Assembly: GCA_964016985.1 (NCBI GenBank)
Contig: OZ024825.1
Span: 35,432,057 to 35,496,056 of the forward strand
Direction: 5' to 3'
DNA from: Anodontia alba
Lineage: Eukaryota > Mollusca > Bivalvia > Lucinida > Lucinidae
Length of the DNA stretch: 64,000 nt
The translations under genes were made by a program, and so were the position numbers. Under the pieces are notes generated by a model. It was given only the letters and a program-made list of their open reading frames with translations, made no database searches and was not told the origin of the DNA. Below are positions 33,201-37,108 of this stretch, one piece after another (positions within the stretch are counted from its first letter, which is position 1; each line of letters starts with the position of its first letter).

Positions 33201-35769
33201 AGTCTTTGATGGGTGTAATTGCCATTTTGTTGGTTTTGTCATGGACTGGCACATTTTCTCATTCACATGAGCTCTGCCTTGAGAAATAAGAAATCTACTT
33301 TGCCATACATTCTGATCATTCTGACCTAGAGATGCATGCTTAGAACAGGCTGTGCATAACATATTTATACCCCCCCCACCCCCCCCCACCCCCCCCCCAC
33401 CCCCCCCCCCTCCCCCCGGCTTCGGCCCCAGCTTCATATGCCATTGGAATATAGTTTCTTTTCATTCTGCATTATGAAAATATGCCTATTCTTTTCAAAA
33501 CATAGATTGTAAGGCAGTTCTAACAAGTACCCACAATCTGTGTTTTTAGCAAAATAAGAAAAATAATGTATACCCCGTAAACCCTAGTTTTACTATATAA
33601 AAGTAGGGTTTAAGGGGGTCAAAATTATATAGGCGTGTTTTCGTGATGGTCTCTTTGTCCATCCTAATGTCCATCTGTCTGTTTGTCCTTATGTAAGCTA
33701 ATTTTTGTGTTACGTTTGCTTTGCTTATATTTCTGAATGTCTGCATTTAACCTTAATTCGTTTAGTATTACTCCTGAATGAATGTAGGTCAGTTGGCATC
33801 ATCTTGCAGCTGCTGCTGCAGACCAAAGGTCAAGGTCACAGACTTGATTGAGCATGCAAAATGGGCTACAGCACTGCCACCTGAATGGATCATACCTCCA
33901 GATAGGGTGATAACTGTGGTTTTAATATGAGACTTGTTATTTTTGTACCAAAACATATGATCCAGGGCACAGCATTTCCAATAAGATTGAATGTGTGCCC
34001 GGTGAAGACTCAGATTAACCTGCGCATCTGCACTGTTTGATTAAAGTCTTTGCAGGCTACTCTGTCTAAGCGTCTTCAGGAGGATAGTGAAGACTGATCA
34101 TCTTGAGCTGGGCCCAGTTGTTCAAAGCGTCGTTAGCTTAATGATCTTGTTAAGGGTCATTTCGTTAACTATTTTAGCAGATTCAATATACAATATTATG
34201 ATAATTTTTGCTAAAAAAATGTGAGTAGCTTTTGCACTGCAAAAGCTACTCACATTTTTTCAGAAAAAAATTTCAGTATATATATCACTCGATGTAAATT
34301 TTAACAAATTGTTAACTAACTTCATCGTTAGCTTTGAACAACTGGACCCTGATGTTCAGCTCAGTCTTCACTGCTTGCACATGCAGTCTTGTAGGCAGTG
34401 CTGTGCACCGACTCATATAACATAACATAGGCAATTCCTTCAAGTACGTACAAGATACAGATAAACTTTAATAGCTGGAACACTGATGGCTCATTTACCA
34501 TGGCTAATTCAAACTAGCTTTTCAGTCCCTACAAAATTCTTCCGACAGTTCAAGAAAACTATATTGGGATATTTTCTTGTTTATCGTGAAATTGTATGTT
34601 GTGAGTACTCATTAGAATCACCTCATTGAAGTGATTCTAGTGAGTACACTCAACATACCATTATTGTATAGCTCAAAAAGACGTCCTTATCACCATTTGC
34701 GTCCTGACCTGTTGCTTCAACTTCCCATATCTCAAATAAATTTCCATAGTCCCAGCTCTTTGAGCCATTGACGTTTTATTGTATAGTTGTATACAAAAAT
34801 ATCAAATTTTTAACCTGTTTTGTTTTACTCATCAGAATAGCCTTTCTGAGGTAATTCCAGTGAGTACCCACGATATGTTAGCCCTTCCCAACAAAAAATA
34901 ATCTGATGTTATATGTGACCAGCATAGACTCAGATCAGCCTGTGCATGCAAGTCTTATTAGATCTACCTGGTTCATTTATAAATGCTTTTATGTCCACAT
35001 GTCAGTGACCAGTATAGGCTCTGATCAGACTGCATAGGTTCACAGGTTAATCAGGGTCTGCACTAGTTGCATATGTCATAAGGTTGATTTCTATACAGGC
35101 GGCTCATGTTTTAGTGAAAGAAAAATATCTGAATACTCTTTTTATCTAGAGCTTTGAGGGAAACAGTGAAATTGCAAGGTCTGTAGATTTTACACATGAA
35201 ATGTCAAGCCCTGTTCACAGTGGAAGTGCACAGTTTGTTCCCTAGCTTAAAGAACTCATGATTGTATGACACTTCGTTTCACAGTCTTCCATTATCAACC
35301 CTTCAATTTCTCTATATGACTTACACATAGCTACAGATAAGAGGGGGTATCCACATAATATTTTTCTTATTTCTCTACAAAAACATATGTTGTGGGTACT
35401 CATTAGAAGTGCCTCATCGAGGCGCTTCTAATGAGTACCCACAACATATGTTTTCGTGAAGAAATAAGAAAGATATCAGCATTTTTCGGATGAAAAAAGT
35501 GCCTTATCTGTTGCTATGCTTATTTATTTAATATTGAAAGAAATGTAAAATACCAAATCATGATCATCATCCAGACCAAAAATGTTTGTTTGTGTTCTTT
35601 CCAGAATGATTTGAAGAATGCAGTGAAGACAATGCTGAAGCGATTTGGAACACAGCACTATATCGCCAACCTCGGACATGGAGTTCATAAAGACGTGAAC
35701 CCAGAGAGTGTAGCTACATTTATAAATGCTGTTCATATGTACTCTGAGGAGATGAATGCATCCTTATAG
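6152..35769 (+). CDS. UROD: Uroporphyrinogen decarboxylase gene (nine exons found, exon 1 missing)
   Basis: UROD decarboxylates the four acetate side chains of uroporphyrinogen III to give coproporphyrinogen III in cytosolic heme synthesis. Coding segments 6152-6257, 10555-10640, 13905-14003, 21524-21685, 25044-25205, 28579-28716, 30576-30676, 32509-32575 and 35605-35769 join in one open frame of 361 codons plus stop; human UROD has 367 residues. All introns are GT-AG. Landmarks in order: MRQAGRYLP (Arg pair binding substrate carboxylates), FSDIL (catalytic Asp), [41 protein letters not shown], and IANLGHG near the C terminus (conserved His). The position of human Tyr164 is Phe, and one Gly of the following GGG is absent. 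Coding sequence is under 4 percent of the span; introns are filled with transposons. No internal stop or frameshift, so I expect a working gene. Assignment is by family recognition. Confidence 0.95.
6273..6505. repeat. MITE M3 (GGGCCCAGTTGTTCAAAGC ends)
   Basis: Ends are GGGCCCAGTTRTTCAAA and its complement. The middle holds a perfect hairpin, GTGAGTAGCTTTTGCA... and its complement. It starts about 15 bp inside UROD intron 2. Four more copies lie at 11479, 26389, 32704 and 34110. Confidence 0.85.
6615..6810. repeat. MITE with core B hairpin (GGACTTGATAAGGAGGAGTA ends)
   Basis: Ends GGGACTTGATAAGGAGGAGTA and ATACTCCTCTTTATCAAGTCC are inverted repeats. Inside is core B, a hairpin of ATGTGGGTACTCATTAGAAG and its complement, bordered by TTTATGGAGAAATAAGAAAAA. 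A related partial copy is at 51530-51665. Confidence 0.8.
6811..7221. other. UROD intron 2 segment, nothing recognised
   Basis: No exon-like ORF, no repeat shared with other parts of the window. Ordinary AT-rich intronic sequence. Confidence 0.4.
7222..7425 (-). repeat. MITE M2
   Basis: Reverse-oriented M2: TCCTAAGCATTCGGACAC at the left, GTCCGAATATTTACCG at the right, with core A at about 7320-7388. The hairpin loop side carries GAGAAGCCGC/GCGGCATCTC, a compensated variant of the usual stem. Confidence 0.75.
8090..8383 (+). mobile_element. SINE S1 with 15-bp TSD
   Basis: tRNA-derived head with A-box-like sequence (TTGCTCAGTTGGATGC) and B-box remnant, then the S1 body (GATTCAAGAAGGGCAGTTGT, GGTTAACCRCTTA, TGACCCCATTGRGTTGACTG). 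The 15-bp target duplication ATCTATTGGATTGGG is at 8075-8089 and 8384-8398. It is inserted near the head of an S2 SINE. Confidence 0.85.
8554..8846 (+). mobile_element. SINE S1 with 10-bp TSD
   Basis: Head AGCCTCATTGGCTCAGTCAGATGC with a promoter-like A box, then the S1 body and an AACAAA tail. The target duplication ATCATATCAG is at 8544-8553 and 8847-8856. It is inserted into the middle of the same S2 SINE. Confidence 0.85.
9165..9395 (-). repeat. MITE M2
   Basis: Left end TTACCCTAAGTATTCGGACAC, right end TGTCCGAATACATATGGTAA. Core A at 9282-9350 with a short internal duplication of CGTTCTGC in one stem side. Confidence 0.8.
9729..9943. repeat. MITE with core C hairpin
   Basis: Core C is GACATTTCATGCAAATTGTC followed by its complement, inside TTTTCCCAGAAAA...TTTTCTGGGAAAA and outer CAGCAGACGAC/GTCGTCTGCTG. 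The outermost segments are TTAACCTTTACCACTCTCTG-like on one side and CAGAGTGCTAAGCG on the other. Further copies are near 27715, 30240, 30688, 32226 and 54296. Confidence 0.8.
10170..10288. repeat. Core B hairpin, short form
   Basis: ATATTTTTCTTATTTCGCC, then CATATGTTATGGTACTCATT and its complement, then a T/A-rich mirror tail. The loop is shortened (one stem lacks the AGAAGC repeat). Confidence 0.65.
10330..10509. repeat. MITE M4 with core A half-hairpin
   Basis: Ends GGTAAAAGTCCTAAAATTTT and its complement AAAATTTTAGGACATTTACC. It includes AGTGCAGACTCAGATC and GCCATTCCACTAAG but the second stem side of core A is partly lost. It ends 46 bp before UROD exon 3. Other M4 copies are near 27200, 28875, 48640 and 56040. 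Confidence 0.7.
10555..10640 (+). CDS. UROD: UROD exon 3 (short, divergent)
   Basis: The acceptor TTTTGCTTTCAG and donor ATGCAG|GTTAAT bound 86 bases. With the one base from exon 2 they give 29 codons starting EYGEFK and ending ACEITMQ, matching the position of human EFRETRA...CELTLQ. The phase is exactly what exons 2 and 4 require. The usual FRE becomes YGE, and the Arg at human position 50 appears as Lys, so this exon is unusually diverged. A short M4 MITE ends about 45 bp upstream. Confidence 0.88.
10870..11135 (+). mobile_element. Helitron-like 3' fragment (H4)
   Basis: A short stretch with GTGACCTTGACCTAATTTTC and then a terminal region GGTGGGGGACATCTGTTTTCT with hairpin GTTTTC-TAT-GAAAAC followed by ATTTACTAG|TT. 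A subterminal hairpin followed by CTAG and a T is the classic 3' end of helitrons. The same end closes the 16650-18345 element. Confidence 0.5.
11136..11478. repeat. Diverged 'GGCCCTTGATAAATGTTAAAAA' type array remnant
   Basis: Repeated phrases (GAGTTATGGCCCTTGATAAA, TTGGTTTCCATGGCA, AATGAAATGTGATGGCTT and AATGAAATTCATCTGATGGC) show two to three degraded units of about 150 bp, similar to the array at 1-1095. No gene. Confidence 0.5.
11479..11722. repeat. MITE M3
   Basis: GGGCCCAGTTGTTCAAAGC at the left and GCTTTGAACAACTAGGCC at the right, with the GAGTAGCTTTTGCA hairpin in the middle. Confidence 0.88.
11938..13408 (+). mobile_element. HINE-like element H1 with tandem core
   Basis: 5' end TTTTAGCTGATCTGAGC with the complementary GATGAGCTGTTGTGATCACC and a GTCTGTCGTTTACCGTCTC stretch. 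Then two tandem modules: about 140-bp units with AGGTCACACTTTTAA and CTAGGTCAMRRGGMCAAAT, then about 130-bp units with CTTGGCACATGCATACATCT and GACCTATATTTCATGGTCCA. 3' end AGGGCCATCATAGCCCACTTGT with a terminal hairpin. Conserved ends around tandem repeats, with no ORF, fit helentron-associated elements (HINEs). Related copies are 23113-24484 and, inverted, 57126-59545. Confidence 0.6.
13650..13775. repeat. Degraded core B MITE
   Basis: ATGTCTTGCTTCTTTCGCC, then GAGGCTCTTCTAATGAGTGC, then CAACATATGTTTCCCTGGAG and AAATAAGAAAAACATTTAT. The left stem is eroded. It lies 130 bp upstream of UROD exon 4. Confidence 0.55.
13905..14003 (+). CDS. UROD: UROD exon 4
   Basis: Acceptor TTCTTGTTTCAG, donor AAG|GTATTC, 33 codons in phase 0. 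It encodes [20 protein letters not shown] and then [13 protein letters not shown]. The FSDIL aspartate corresponds to human Asp86, the key catalytic residue. A helitron-like element begins about 65 bp after the donor. Confidence 0.95.
14068..16143 (+). mobile_element. HINE-like element H2 with tandem core
   Basis: 5' end TTTTTGTCGCACCTGC and hairpin GCTTGTAGC, then GTCCGTCTGT-type spacers. Core 1: about six 145-bp units with ATTTATGTCRAAGTTAGTAT and CATCAAACCTTGCATGAAA. Core 2: about five related units with ACCTTGACCYRRTGACCTTG and CCAAACCTTGCATAG. 3' end CCAGCAGGTATGACGACGCC then CTCTGCAGAATTCTTGTTTT. The ends pair as GCACCTGC/GCAGGT. An M1 MITE (15854-16067) is inserted near the 3' end. No ORF. 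Confidence 0.6.
15854..16067. repeat. MITE M1 (TTAACCCTTGTCCTGCTGAA ends, core A)
   Basis: Ends TTAACCCTTGTTCTGCTGAA and TTCAGCAGAACTAGGGTTAA. Core A has AACAGTGCAGATCCAGAT and GATCTGGATCTAAACTGTT with loop TTCAGAAGCC. A conserved flank segment CCAATCAGATTACTTGATCC lies on one side of the hairpin. About ten copies occur in the window. Confidence 0.88.
16297..16519. repeat. MITE M1
   Basis: TTAACCCTGATCCTGCTGAA at the left and TTCAGCATGACAAGGATTAA at the right, core A hairpin with GTTGGCTTCTAAAGAAGCCA loop region. Confidence 0.9.
16650..18345 (+). mobile_element. Helitron-like element H4 with 151-bp tandem array
   Basis: 5' end near ATTATGTCCCCCACCATAGG; 3' end GTGGGGGACATACGTTTTCC, A-rich complement and CTAG|TT. 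The interior (16730-18210) is about ten head-to-tail units with 151-bp period. Each carries ATGGATGGATTTTGACCAA, TATATTGTTG, GATTAGATTTTGGTGACC and TTTTCAAGGTCAC. Apparent minus-strand ORFs of about 60 codons repeat at exactly 151-bp steps and are shadows of the array. A CA dinucleotide run is at 18228-18253. The subterminal hairpin plus CTAG before T supports a helitron relative. Confidence 0.65.
18346..18465. other. Short intron 4 spacer
   Basis: About 120 bp between two mobile elements, with no recognised content. Confidence 0.4.
18466..19862 (+). mobile_element. HINE-like element H3
   Basis: 5' end TATACCCCCAGCATACGAAG with hairpin AGCATAC-GAA-GTATGCT, then a GTCTGTCCGTCCTTCTGTCT spacer. 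Interior units (about 150 bp, strongly diverged) share GACCTATATTTCATGGTCYA, GATTTTGCYTTATATCTTGA and ATTTGATGGATTAATRYCA. 3' end GGCCGGGGGTATTCGTGACC then CTCTGGGCACTTGCTCTAA, whose GGGGGTAT pairs with the 5' TATACCCCC. No ORF. Confidence 0.5.
19867..21371 (+). mobile_element. HINE-like element H2, second copy
   Basis: 5' end CATTTTTGTCCCACCTGCC, then GTCCGTTTGTCCATTC, then about six units of 180 bp with GTGGGTGTCTCGTGAGCGCA, ACTCCTCCTACAGTTTTTGG and CATATTGTTTGCTCATAA, each with a poly-T tract. Two other units with ATATCTTGTGAAAGAATTGA follow. 3' end CCCGCAGGTGCGACATCGC then TTTCAGCGGATTTCTTGTTG. The same ends as the 14068 copy, but an unrelated tandem core. Confidence 0.6.
21524..21685 (+). 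CDS. UROD: UROD exon 5
   Basis: A long T-tract and CAG acceptor precede 54 codons; the donor is CCT|GTAAGT. It encodes a variable helix region ([15 protein letters not shown]), then AITLTR, and ends in PLFGFSGAP, the conserved segment leading into WTLM of exon 6. Confidence 0.95.
21701..21920. repeat. MITE M1
   Basis: TTAATTCTTGTCCTGCTGA at the left and TTCAGCATGACAAGGGTTAA at the right, core A at 21746-21812. It starts 15 bp after the donor of UROD exon 5. Confidence 0.88.
21960..22391. repeat. Degraded core B MITE copies
   Basis: Two eroded copies: around 22020-22170 (ACATTAGAAGCACCTCAGTG, AGTGAGTACCCACAATATAT) and 22240-22391 (TTATGTTTTGTGGAAAAATT, TGTATTTTTTCTTATTTCTC). Both have lost parts of the hairpin. 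No exon-like sequence. Confidence 0.5.
22394..22583. mobile_element. Core B MITE (CAGATAAG ends) with 8-bp TSD
   Basis: AGCTACAGATAAGAGGGGGT at the left and CGCCTTATCTGTTGCTATG at the right, core B hairpin ACATATGTTGTGGGTACTCA and its complement. The 8-bp direct repeat TTCTCCAT flanks it (22386-22393, 22584-22591), pointing to a hAT-type element. It sits in an older relative of the same family. Confidence 0.7.
22592..22818. repeat. MITE with TTAACCC ends and core A
   Basis: TTAACCCATTGTAGTCAGG at the left and ACAGTGGGTTAA at the right. Core A with a fully compensated GACGCCGC/GCGGCGTC stem. The rest of the element is unlike M1, so it is a separate shell around the same core. Confidence 0.75.
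23113..24484 (+). mobile_element. HINE-like element H1, second copy
   Basis: 5' end TTTAGCTTACCTGAGCTGAA and AGGTGAGCTTG; 3' end ACTCAGGTGAGCGATATAGG then GCCCTGTTGGCCCTCTTGTT, a subterminal hairpin. The interior is about six 140-bp units with AAAGGCCAATTGACTCGAAA, TAGCTAAAATCATTCC, and ATGGCCGCCATCTTGAAAAT. ORFs at 23525-23952 are shadows of this array. Confidence 0.6.
24713..24952. repeat. MITE M1
   Basis: TTAAGCCTTGTCATGCTGAA at the left, with a duplicated GAATGAATT segment, and TTCAACAGGACAAGGGTTAA at the right; core A 24846-24909 with the loop TTCTTTAGAAGCC. It ends about 90 bp upstream of UROD exon 6. Confidence 0.88.
25044..25205 (+). CDS. UROD: UROD exon 6 (active-site Tyr replaced by Phe)
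   Basis: Acceptor TTTTACATACAG, donor CAG|GTGATC, 54 codons. It starts [13 protein letters not shown], where most URODs read WTLMxYMxEGGGS. The Phe codon is at 25059-25061. One Gly of the loop is also absent. The remainder, with [15 protein letters not shown] and [14 protein letters not shown], follows the family pattern. Confidence 0.94.
25360..25692. mobile_element. pogo/Tigger-like MITE with TA target site
   Basis: Ends CAGTCGACTCTCGTTATCTC and its complement GAGATAATGAGAGTCGACTG, flanked by TA on both sides (25358-25359 and 25693-25694). The interior holds a hairpin of TATTGTGGAAARGAGGAGAA. No ORF. TIR sequence and TA target duplication fit the pogo branch of Tc1/mariner. Eroded relatives of its end lie at 53735-53757 and 59805-59880. 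Confidence 0.75.
25725..26388. other. Low-complexity AT stretch, UROD intron 6
   Basis: A-tract at 25732-25755, (TTTA)n/(TATTT)n at 25815-25905, a G-run at 25915-25926, then ordinary AT-rich sequence with nothing recognised. Confidence 0.6.
26389..26632. repeat. MITE M3
   Basis: GGGCCCAGTTGTTCAAAGC at the left, TTTGAACAGCTGGGCCC at the right, central hairpin GAGTAGCTTTTGCA. Confidence 0.9.
26763..27120 (+). repeat. Core B MITE Bb carrying a deleted core B relative
   Basis: Outer element: ATCACGAAAACATGCCTATA, then a CCCCACTTTTATATAGTA/CTGGGGTTT hairpin, core B variant with CATAGATTGTGG and GGCGGTTCTAACGAGTACC, and end TTTGAATAG...GGTAATG. At 27004-27077 it is broken by CATAGCTACAGATAAG...TCTGTTGCTATG, a deletion derivative of the 22394-type element that lacks the hairpin. 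Confidence 0.7.
27200..27375. repeat. MITE M4
   Basis: GGTAAATGTTCTAAAATTTT and AATTTTAAGACATATACC ends, with core A shortened (GCAGACCCAGATCAGACTGC then GGTCTACACTGTTTGCC). A further core-A-bearing fragment in reverse M2 style follows at 27385-27605. Confidence 0.7.
27715..28560. repeat. Core C MITE split by LINE fragment
   Basis: The left part (27735-27960) has GCAGCAGATGACATTTTGAT, a T-rich expansion at 27775-27855 and core C (GACATTTCATGTGAATTGTC and complement). The right part resumes at about 28508 with AGAGTATCGTCTGCTACG and TTTTGCTTAGCACTTTAAG. The break is filled by LINE-like sequence. Confidence 0.6.
27961..28500 (+). pseudogene. 5'-truncated non-LTR retrotransposon, reverse transcriptase C-terminal region
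   Basis: Two plus-strand ORF segments in one frame (to 28212, then from 28213 to 28485) read as the C-terminal tail that follows the reverse transcriptase in many LINE ORF2 proteins: [15 protein letters not shown], then [10 protein letters not shown], then [15 protein letters not shown] and [14 protein letters not shown] at 28210-28212 interrupts the frame just before the RLRWYGHV motif, and polymerase motifs upstream are missing, so the copy is dead. The GRPKxxW and WYGHV motifs are typical of this tail. Confidence 0.8.
28579..28716 (+). CDS. UROD: UROD exon 7
   Basis: Acceptor CTTTATTCAG, donor TTG|GTAAGT, 46 codons. It encodes [14 protein letters not shown] (with the conserved Ser that aligns with human Ser219), [16 protein letters not shown] and LEQVPL. 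It comes only about 90 bp after the MITE and LINE fragment ending near 28560. Confidence 0.95.
28875..29095. repeat. MITE M4 with full core A
   Basis: AAATGTTCTAAAATTTTG at the left and TTTAGGACATTTACC at the right. Core A: CAGACCCAGATCAGACTGC, loop TCCTGAAGGA, GCAGTCTGATCAGGGTCT. Confidence 0.8.
29096..29430. other. UROD intron 7 segment, nothing recognised
   Basis: Contains three rough repeats of a phrase around GCCATAAACTT, ATAATTTTCTTT and GCCATAAACTATC, but no element ends or coding signal. Confidence 0.35.
29435..29995 (+). mobile_element. SINE S4, host of a nested SINE
   Basis: Head part 29435-29510 with B-box-like GGTTCAGATCCCACC; body and tail resume at 29861 with TAGCTAATGATTGTATGGGG, CTCCATATGACCCATATGCT and TGATCATCATG. 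The same tail occurs at 35235-35335/35521-35575 and 48245-48385. It is interrupted by an S2 SINE. Confidence 0.6.
29511..29847 (+). mobile_element. SINE S2 with 13-bp TSD
   Basis: tRNA-like head with A box GTGGCTCAGTGGTAGAGCG and B box GGTTCGATCC (29567 area), body CTGGTCAGCTCAGTGTCAG, GTCTGGGGCTTGATA and CGATATGACTGAAAGATTG, tail CAAATCAAACAAACAAA. The target duplication ACCATGGAATTTA is at 29498-29510 and 29848-29860. The head can mimic a tRNA gene but continues into the SINE body. Confidence 0.88.
29998..30213. repeat. Palindromic MITE with GTTATAACAC ends
   Basis: Ends CACAACCTCTTTACAACAC and GTGTTATAAAGAGG. The centre is a perfect hairpin: AAATGTATAGATTATATTG, AAAAATGACC, ATAAAT, then complements. 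A second copy in the opposite orientation is 51728-51940 with the same centre. Confidence 0.8.
30240..30520. repeat. Core C MITE plus perfect inverted repeat
   Basis: Core C copy (GATGTGCCATGTAAATTGTC, ATTTGCATGGAATGTCGAAG) with T-rich left side. Its right flank TGATAAAGGTTAAACTT is continued by a perfect inverted copy, so 30454-30520 forms a 30-bp stem with a 7-nt loop. Confidence 0.75.
30576..30676 (+). CDS. UROD: UROD exon 8
   Basis: Acceptor TTCTGTTACAG, donor GCAAG|GTACATG, 33 codons plus two bases. It encodes [20 protein letters not shown] and then [13 protein letters not shown], all close to the family. A perfect 30-bp inverted repeat ends 55 bp upstream of this exon. Confidence 0.95.
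30688..30862. repeat. Core C MITE, hairpin deleted
   Basis: TTAACTCTTTAAGTGTCAAG and CGCAGATGACAGTCTGATTT at the left, only GACATTTCATGTCATGAAAT in place of core C, and AATGTCATCCACTGCAATTT then TTAATGGTTAA at the right. Confidence 0.65.
30915..31060. repeat. Core B MITE
   Basis: TTGATATTTTTCTTATTTCT, CATATATTGTGGGCACTCAT, AGAAGCACCTCACTGAGGC and the complementary right arm, TGGAGAAATAAGAAAAATA. Confidence 0.75.
31090..32110. repeat. Minisatellite, about 39-40 bp unit
   Basis: About 25 copies of a unit with consensus near CTACTTAGCTGGACAGTCTG then ATCAGACCTCACTCAGT. Units are nearly identical at 31490-31870 and more diverged at both sides. Each contains the palindrome TCTGATCAGA. It fills most of UROD intron 8. 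A 28-29 bp duplication containing CAGATAATATACAAATTTAT follows at 32152-32210. Confidence 0.9.
32226..32440. repeat. Core C MITE
   Basis: TTAATATGCTGGGAAAAATT, CAGCAGATGACATC, hairpin GATATTTCATGCAAATTGTC/TGAGGAGACAATTTGC, GTCATCTGCTGAATTAGCTC and AGTGGTAAAGATTAA. Confidence 0.8.
32509..32575 (+). CDS. UROD: UROD exon 9
   Basis: Acceptor CTATGTTTCAG, donor GAAGAG|GTTTGT. One base completes the Arg codon from exon 8, followed by 22 codons [20 protein letters not shown] and EE. LQGNLDP is a strongly conserved UROD motif. Confidence 0.95.
32704..32936. repeat. MITE M3
   Basis: GGGCCCAGTTGTTCAAAGC at the left, TTTGAACAGCTGGGCCC at the right. The central hairpin is shortened. A repeat of CCCAGTTGTTTAAA directly after it is a half of an M2/M3 hybrid that continues to about 33000. 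Confidence 0.85.
33010..33240. repeat. Palindromic segment around AGACTCGGATCAG
   Basis: CAAAATGGCATGTGCACCCA/TGGGTGTAATTGCCATTTTG and AAAGACTCGGATCAGTCTCG/CAGACTGATCTGAGTCTTTG are arms of an inverted repeat with centre near 33125. Similar GACTCAGATCAGCCTGCGCA phrases occur at 34000, 34930 and 43810, so it is another palindromic MITE family. Confidence 0.6.
33366..33417. repeat. Poly-C tract
   Basis: About 50 bp of C interrupted by four single A and one T (CCCCACCCCC type). A short ORF on the minus strand here is poly-Gly and not a gene. Confidence 0.9.
33470..33649 (-). repeat. Core B MITE Bb, deleted
   Basis: Reverse-oriented Bb: CATTATGAAAATATGCC at the left, GGGTCAAAATTATATAGGCG and TTTTCGTGATGG at the right, and a half core B (AAGGCAGTTCTAACAAGTAC). 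Confidence 0.75.
33650..34109. other. UROD intron 9 segment with HINE-like debris
   Basis: GTCCATCTGTCTGTTTGTCC followed by AAAGGTCAAGGTCACAGACT resembles the 5' and core parts of the tandem-array elements, truncated. Otherwise nothing recognised. Confidence 0.35.
34110..34349. repeat. MITE M3, inverted
   Basis: GGGCCCAGTTGTTCAAAGCG at the left, GCTTTGAACAACTGGACCC at the right, central hairpin intact. Confidence 0.88.
34560..34680. repeat. Core B MITE variant
   Basis: GATATTTTCTTGTTTATCG, TTGTATGTTGTGAGTACTCA, AGAATCACCTCA/TGAAGTGATTCT and the right arm GAGTACACTCAACATACC. A relative is at 59935-60035. Confidence 0.65.
34681..35234. other. UROD intron 9 segment, nothing firm
   Basis: A few phrases of the CAGATCAGCCTGTGCATGCA palindromic family near 34925 and 35010 but no complete element. 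Confidence 0.35.
35235..35575 (+). mobile_element. SINE S4 tail split by a core B MITE
   Basis: S4 parts ACTCATGATTGTATGAC, TTTCTCTATATGACTTACAC (to 35335) and GAAATGTAAAATACCAAATC then ATGATCATCATCC (35535-35575) match the S4 element at 29861-29990. Between them lies a complete core B MITE. The SINE tail ends 30 bp before UROD exon 10. Confidence 0.6.
35333..35520. repeat. Core B MITE (CAGATAAG ends)
   Basis: CATAGCTACAGATAAGAGG, CATATGTTGTGGGTACTCAT with full complement, and CTTATCTGTTGCTATG. Nearly identical to 22394-22583, so a recent amplification. Confidence 0.85.
35605..35769 (+). CDS. UROD: UROD exon 10, C terminus and stop
   Basis: Acceptor GTTCTTTCCAG, then 54 codons and TAG. It encodes [15 protein letters not shown], then [18 protein letters not shown] with the conserved LGHG histidine that aligns with human His339, and ends SEEMNASL. 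The 3' UTR runs into a core B MITE at about 35797; an AATAAA inside it (35947-35952) could serve as polyadenylation signal. Confidence 0.95.
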   Translation, partial: NDLKNAVKTMLKRFGTQHYIANLGHGVHKDVNPESVATFINAVHMYSEEMNASL

Positions 35770-35796
35770 CAATACTTATTGATCAGCTCTTATGTA

Positions 35797-36175
35797 ACAT
35801 AGCTCCAGATCAATCATTTTTTCTTCAACTAAAAGTACTGATATTTTTTCTTATTTCTCAATGAAAACCTGTGTTGTGGGCACTCATTAGAAGTGCCTCA
35901 GTGAGGCTCTTCTAATGATTACCTACAACATAGGTTTTCATGGACAAATAAAAAAAAAAATTGTGTGGATATCCCTTCTTATCTGGAGCTACGACATAAC
36001 TTTGGTTCTATGAATGTAGGATGCTGGTTCCAGATAAGAGAGGGGAATCCACATATTTTTCTTATTTTTCCACAAAAACCTGTTTTTGTGGCACAAAAAC
36101 ATGTTTTTGTTGAGAAATAAGAAAAATATCAGTACTTTTGGGTTAAAAAAATCTTATCTGGAGCTATGTGGTTCT
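35797..36175. repeat. Two core B MITEs in the UROD 3' flank
   Basis: First copy 35797-35995: ACATAGCTCCAGATCAATCA, core B, CTTATCTGGAGCTACGACAT. Second copy 36020-36175: TTCCAGATAAGAGAGGGGA, a replaced hairpin ACCTGTTTTTGTG/CACAAAAACATG, CTTATCTGGAGCTATG. The first lies within the likely 3' UTR. Confidence 0.75.
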
Positions 36176-36298
36176 ATGAAAGAAGGAAATACTGTATTTG
36201 CTTTAATAATAGCTCACCAGGTATTTTTAAAAAAATGTATATAAAAAATTGAATAGCCAGGGAACAGGTTGATGGTCAGTAAAATTGTATCTAAATTA

Positions 36299-36494
36299 TT
36301 TACCCTAAGTATTTGGACAGACAGACCTGAGCAAACAGTGTAAGATCACTACCACAAACAAGGTCTGCACTGTTTGCCACTCATTCAGCAGTTTTTTTTA
36401 AAAAACAAAACAATAGGTTGTAAAACGGACTTGCTCAAATTTAAAGACCTGCATAGTAAAGGCTGAGGGTGTCTGAATGTTTAGGGTAGATAGG
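36299..36494 (+). repeat. MITE M2, core A shortened
   Basis: TTACCCTAAGTATTTGGACAG at the left, GTGTCTGAATGTTTAGGGTA at the right. Core A retains GCAAACAGTGTAAGATC and GGTCTGCACTGTTTGCC. Confidence 0.8.
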
Positions 36495-36550
36495 GTATTG
36501 ACTTTGCACATTTCCCATTTAGTGTCACTTCATTTTAACTTCATAATACA

Positions 36551-36711
36551 TTAACCTATAGATAATGTGCTATTCTATTCTGTTTTCACACCTTCCACAG
36601 AAAAAACGACCTTTCAGTCGTTAATTAAAGTCTTAAACCAGAAGGTCCCTTAGGCAGTTACCTGTGTGACGTAACTCTTCCCGCTCAATTGACCACGTGT
36701 CAGTTTCTTTT
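36551..36711 (+). repeat. DIRS-like left inverted terminal repeat
   Basis: Starts TTAACCTATAGATAATGTGC and ends GACACGTGGTCA-complement then CAGTTTCTTTT. Every base pairs with 42499-42659. The left extension 36536-36550 precedes it. Confidence 0.92.
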
Positions 36712-37108
36712 CTGTGGACAAAGAAATTCAACAAGGATTATTTACCTGTATAGAAATTTGGATTATTTCTTTCCTCACGGATAAATTTATGTATCCTTGT
36801 GTTTCTTTTGTTTATTTATCACTCCTTTCACTTTCTGTGTTATTATTTAAAATTTTCAATTTTCGATTTCATGTATTTTTGACTGGTCTTTTTCCACATG
36901 CGTTTTGGCGACTCTCGCTATTCGGCACAACGCTCGTGCGCGATCGGTTCGACAGTCGTGTTTATATATGCAGAATATTTTTGTTCTTTTCGTTCCAGGT
37001 TATTCAGCAATTATGATATGTTTTTCCTGGACTTTTGTTTGCAGAGATCTTCAGTTGGCTAAAGATTCTCATGGTGGAGAAGCTGATTGTAAAGAACTTG
37101 TCAACCCT

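Noticed and set aside
33366..33437. Glycine-rich ORF on the minus strand
   Set aside because: It is the translation of a poly-C tract.
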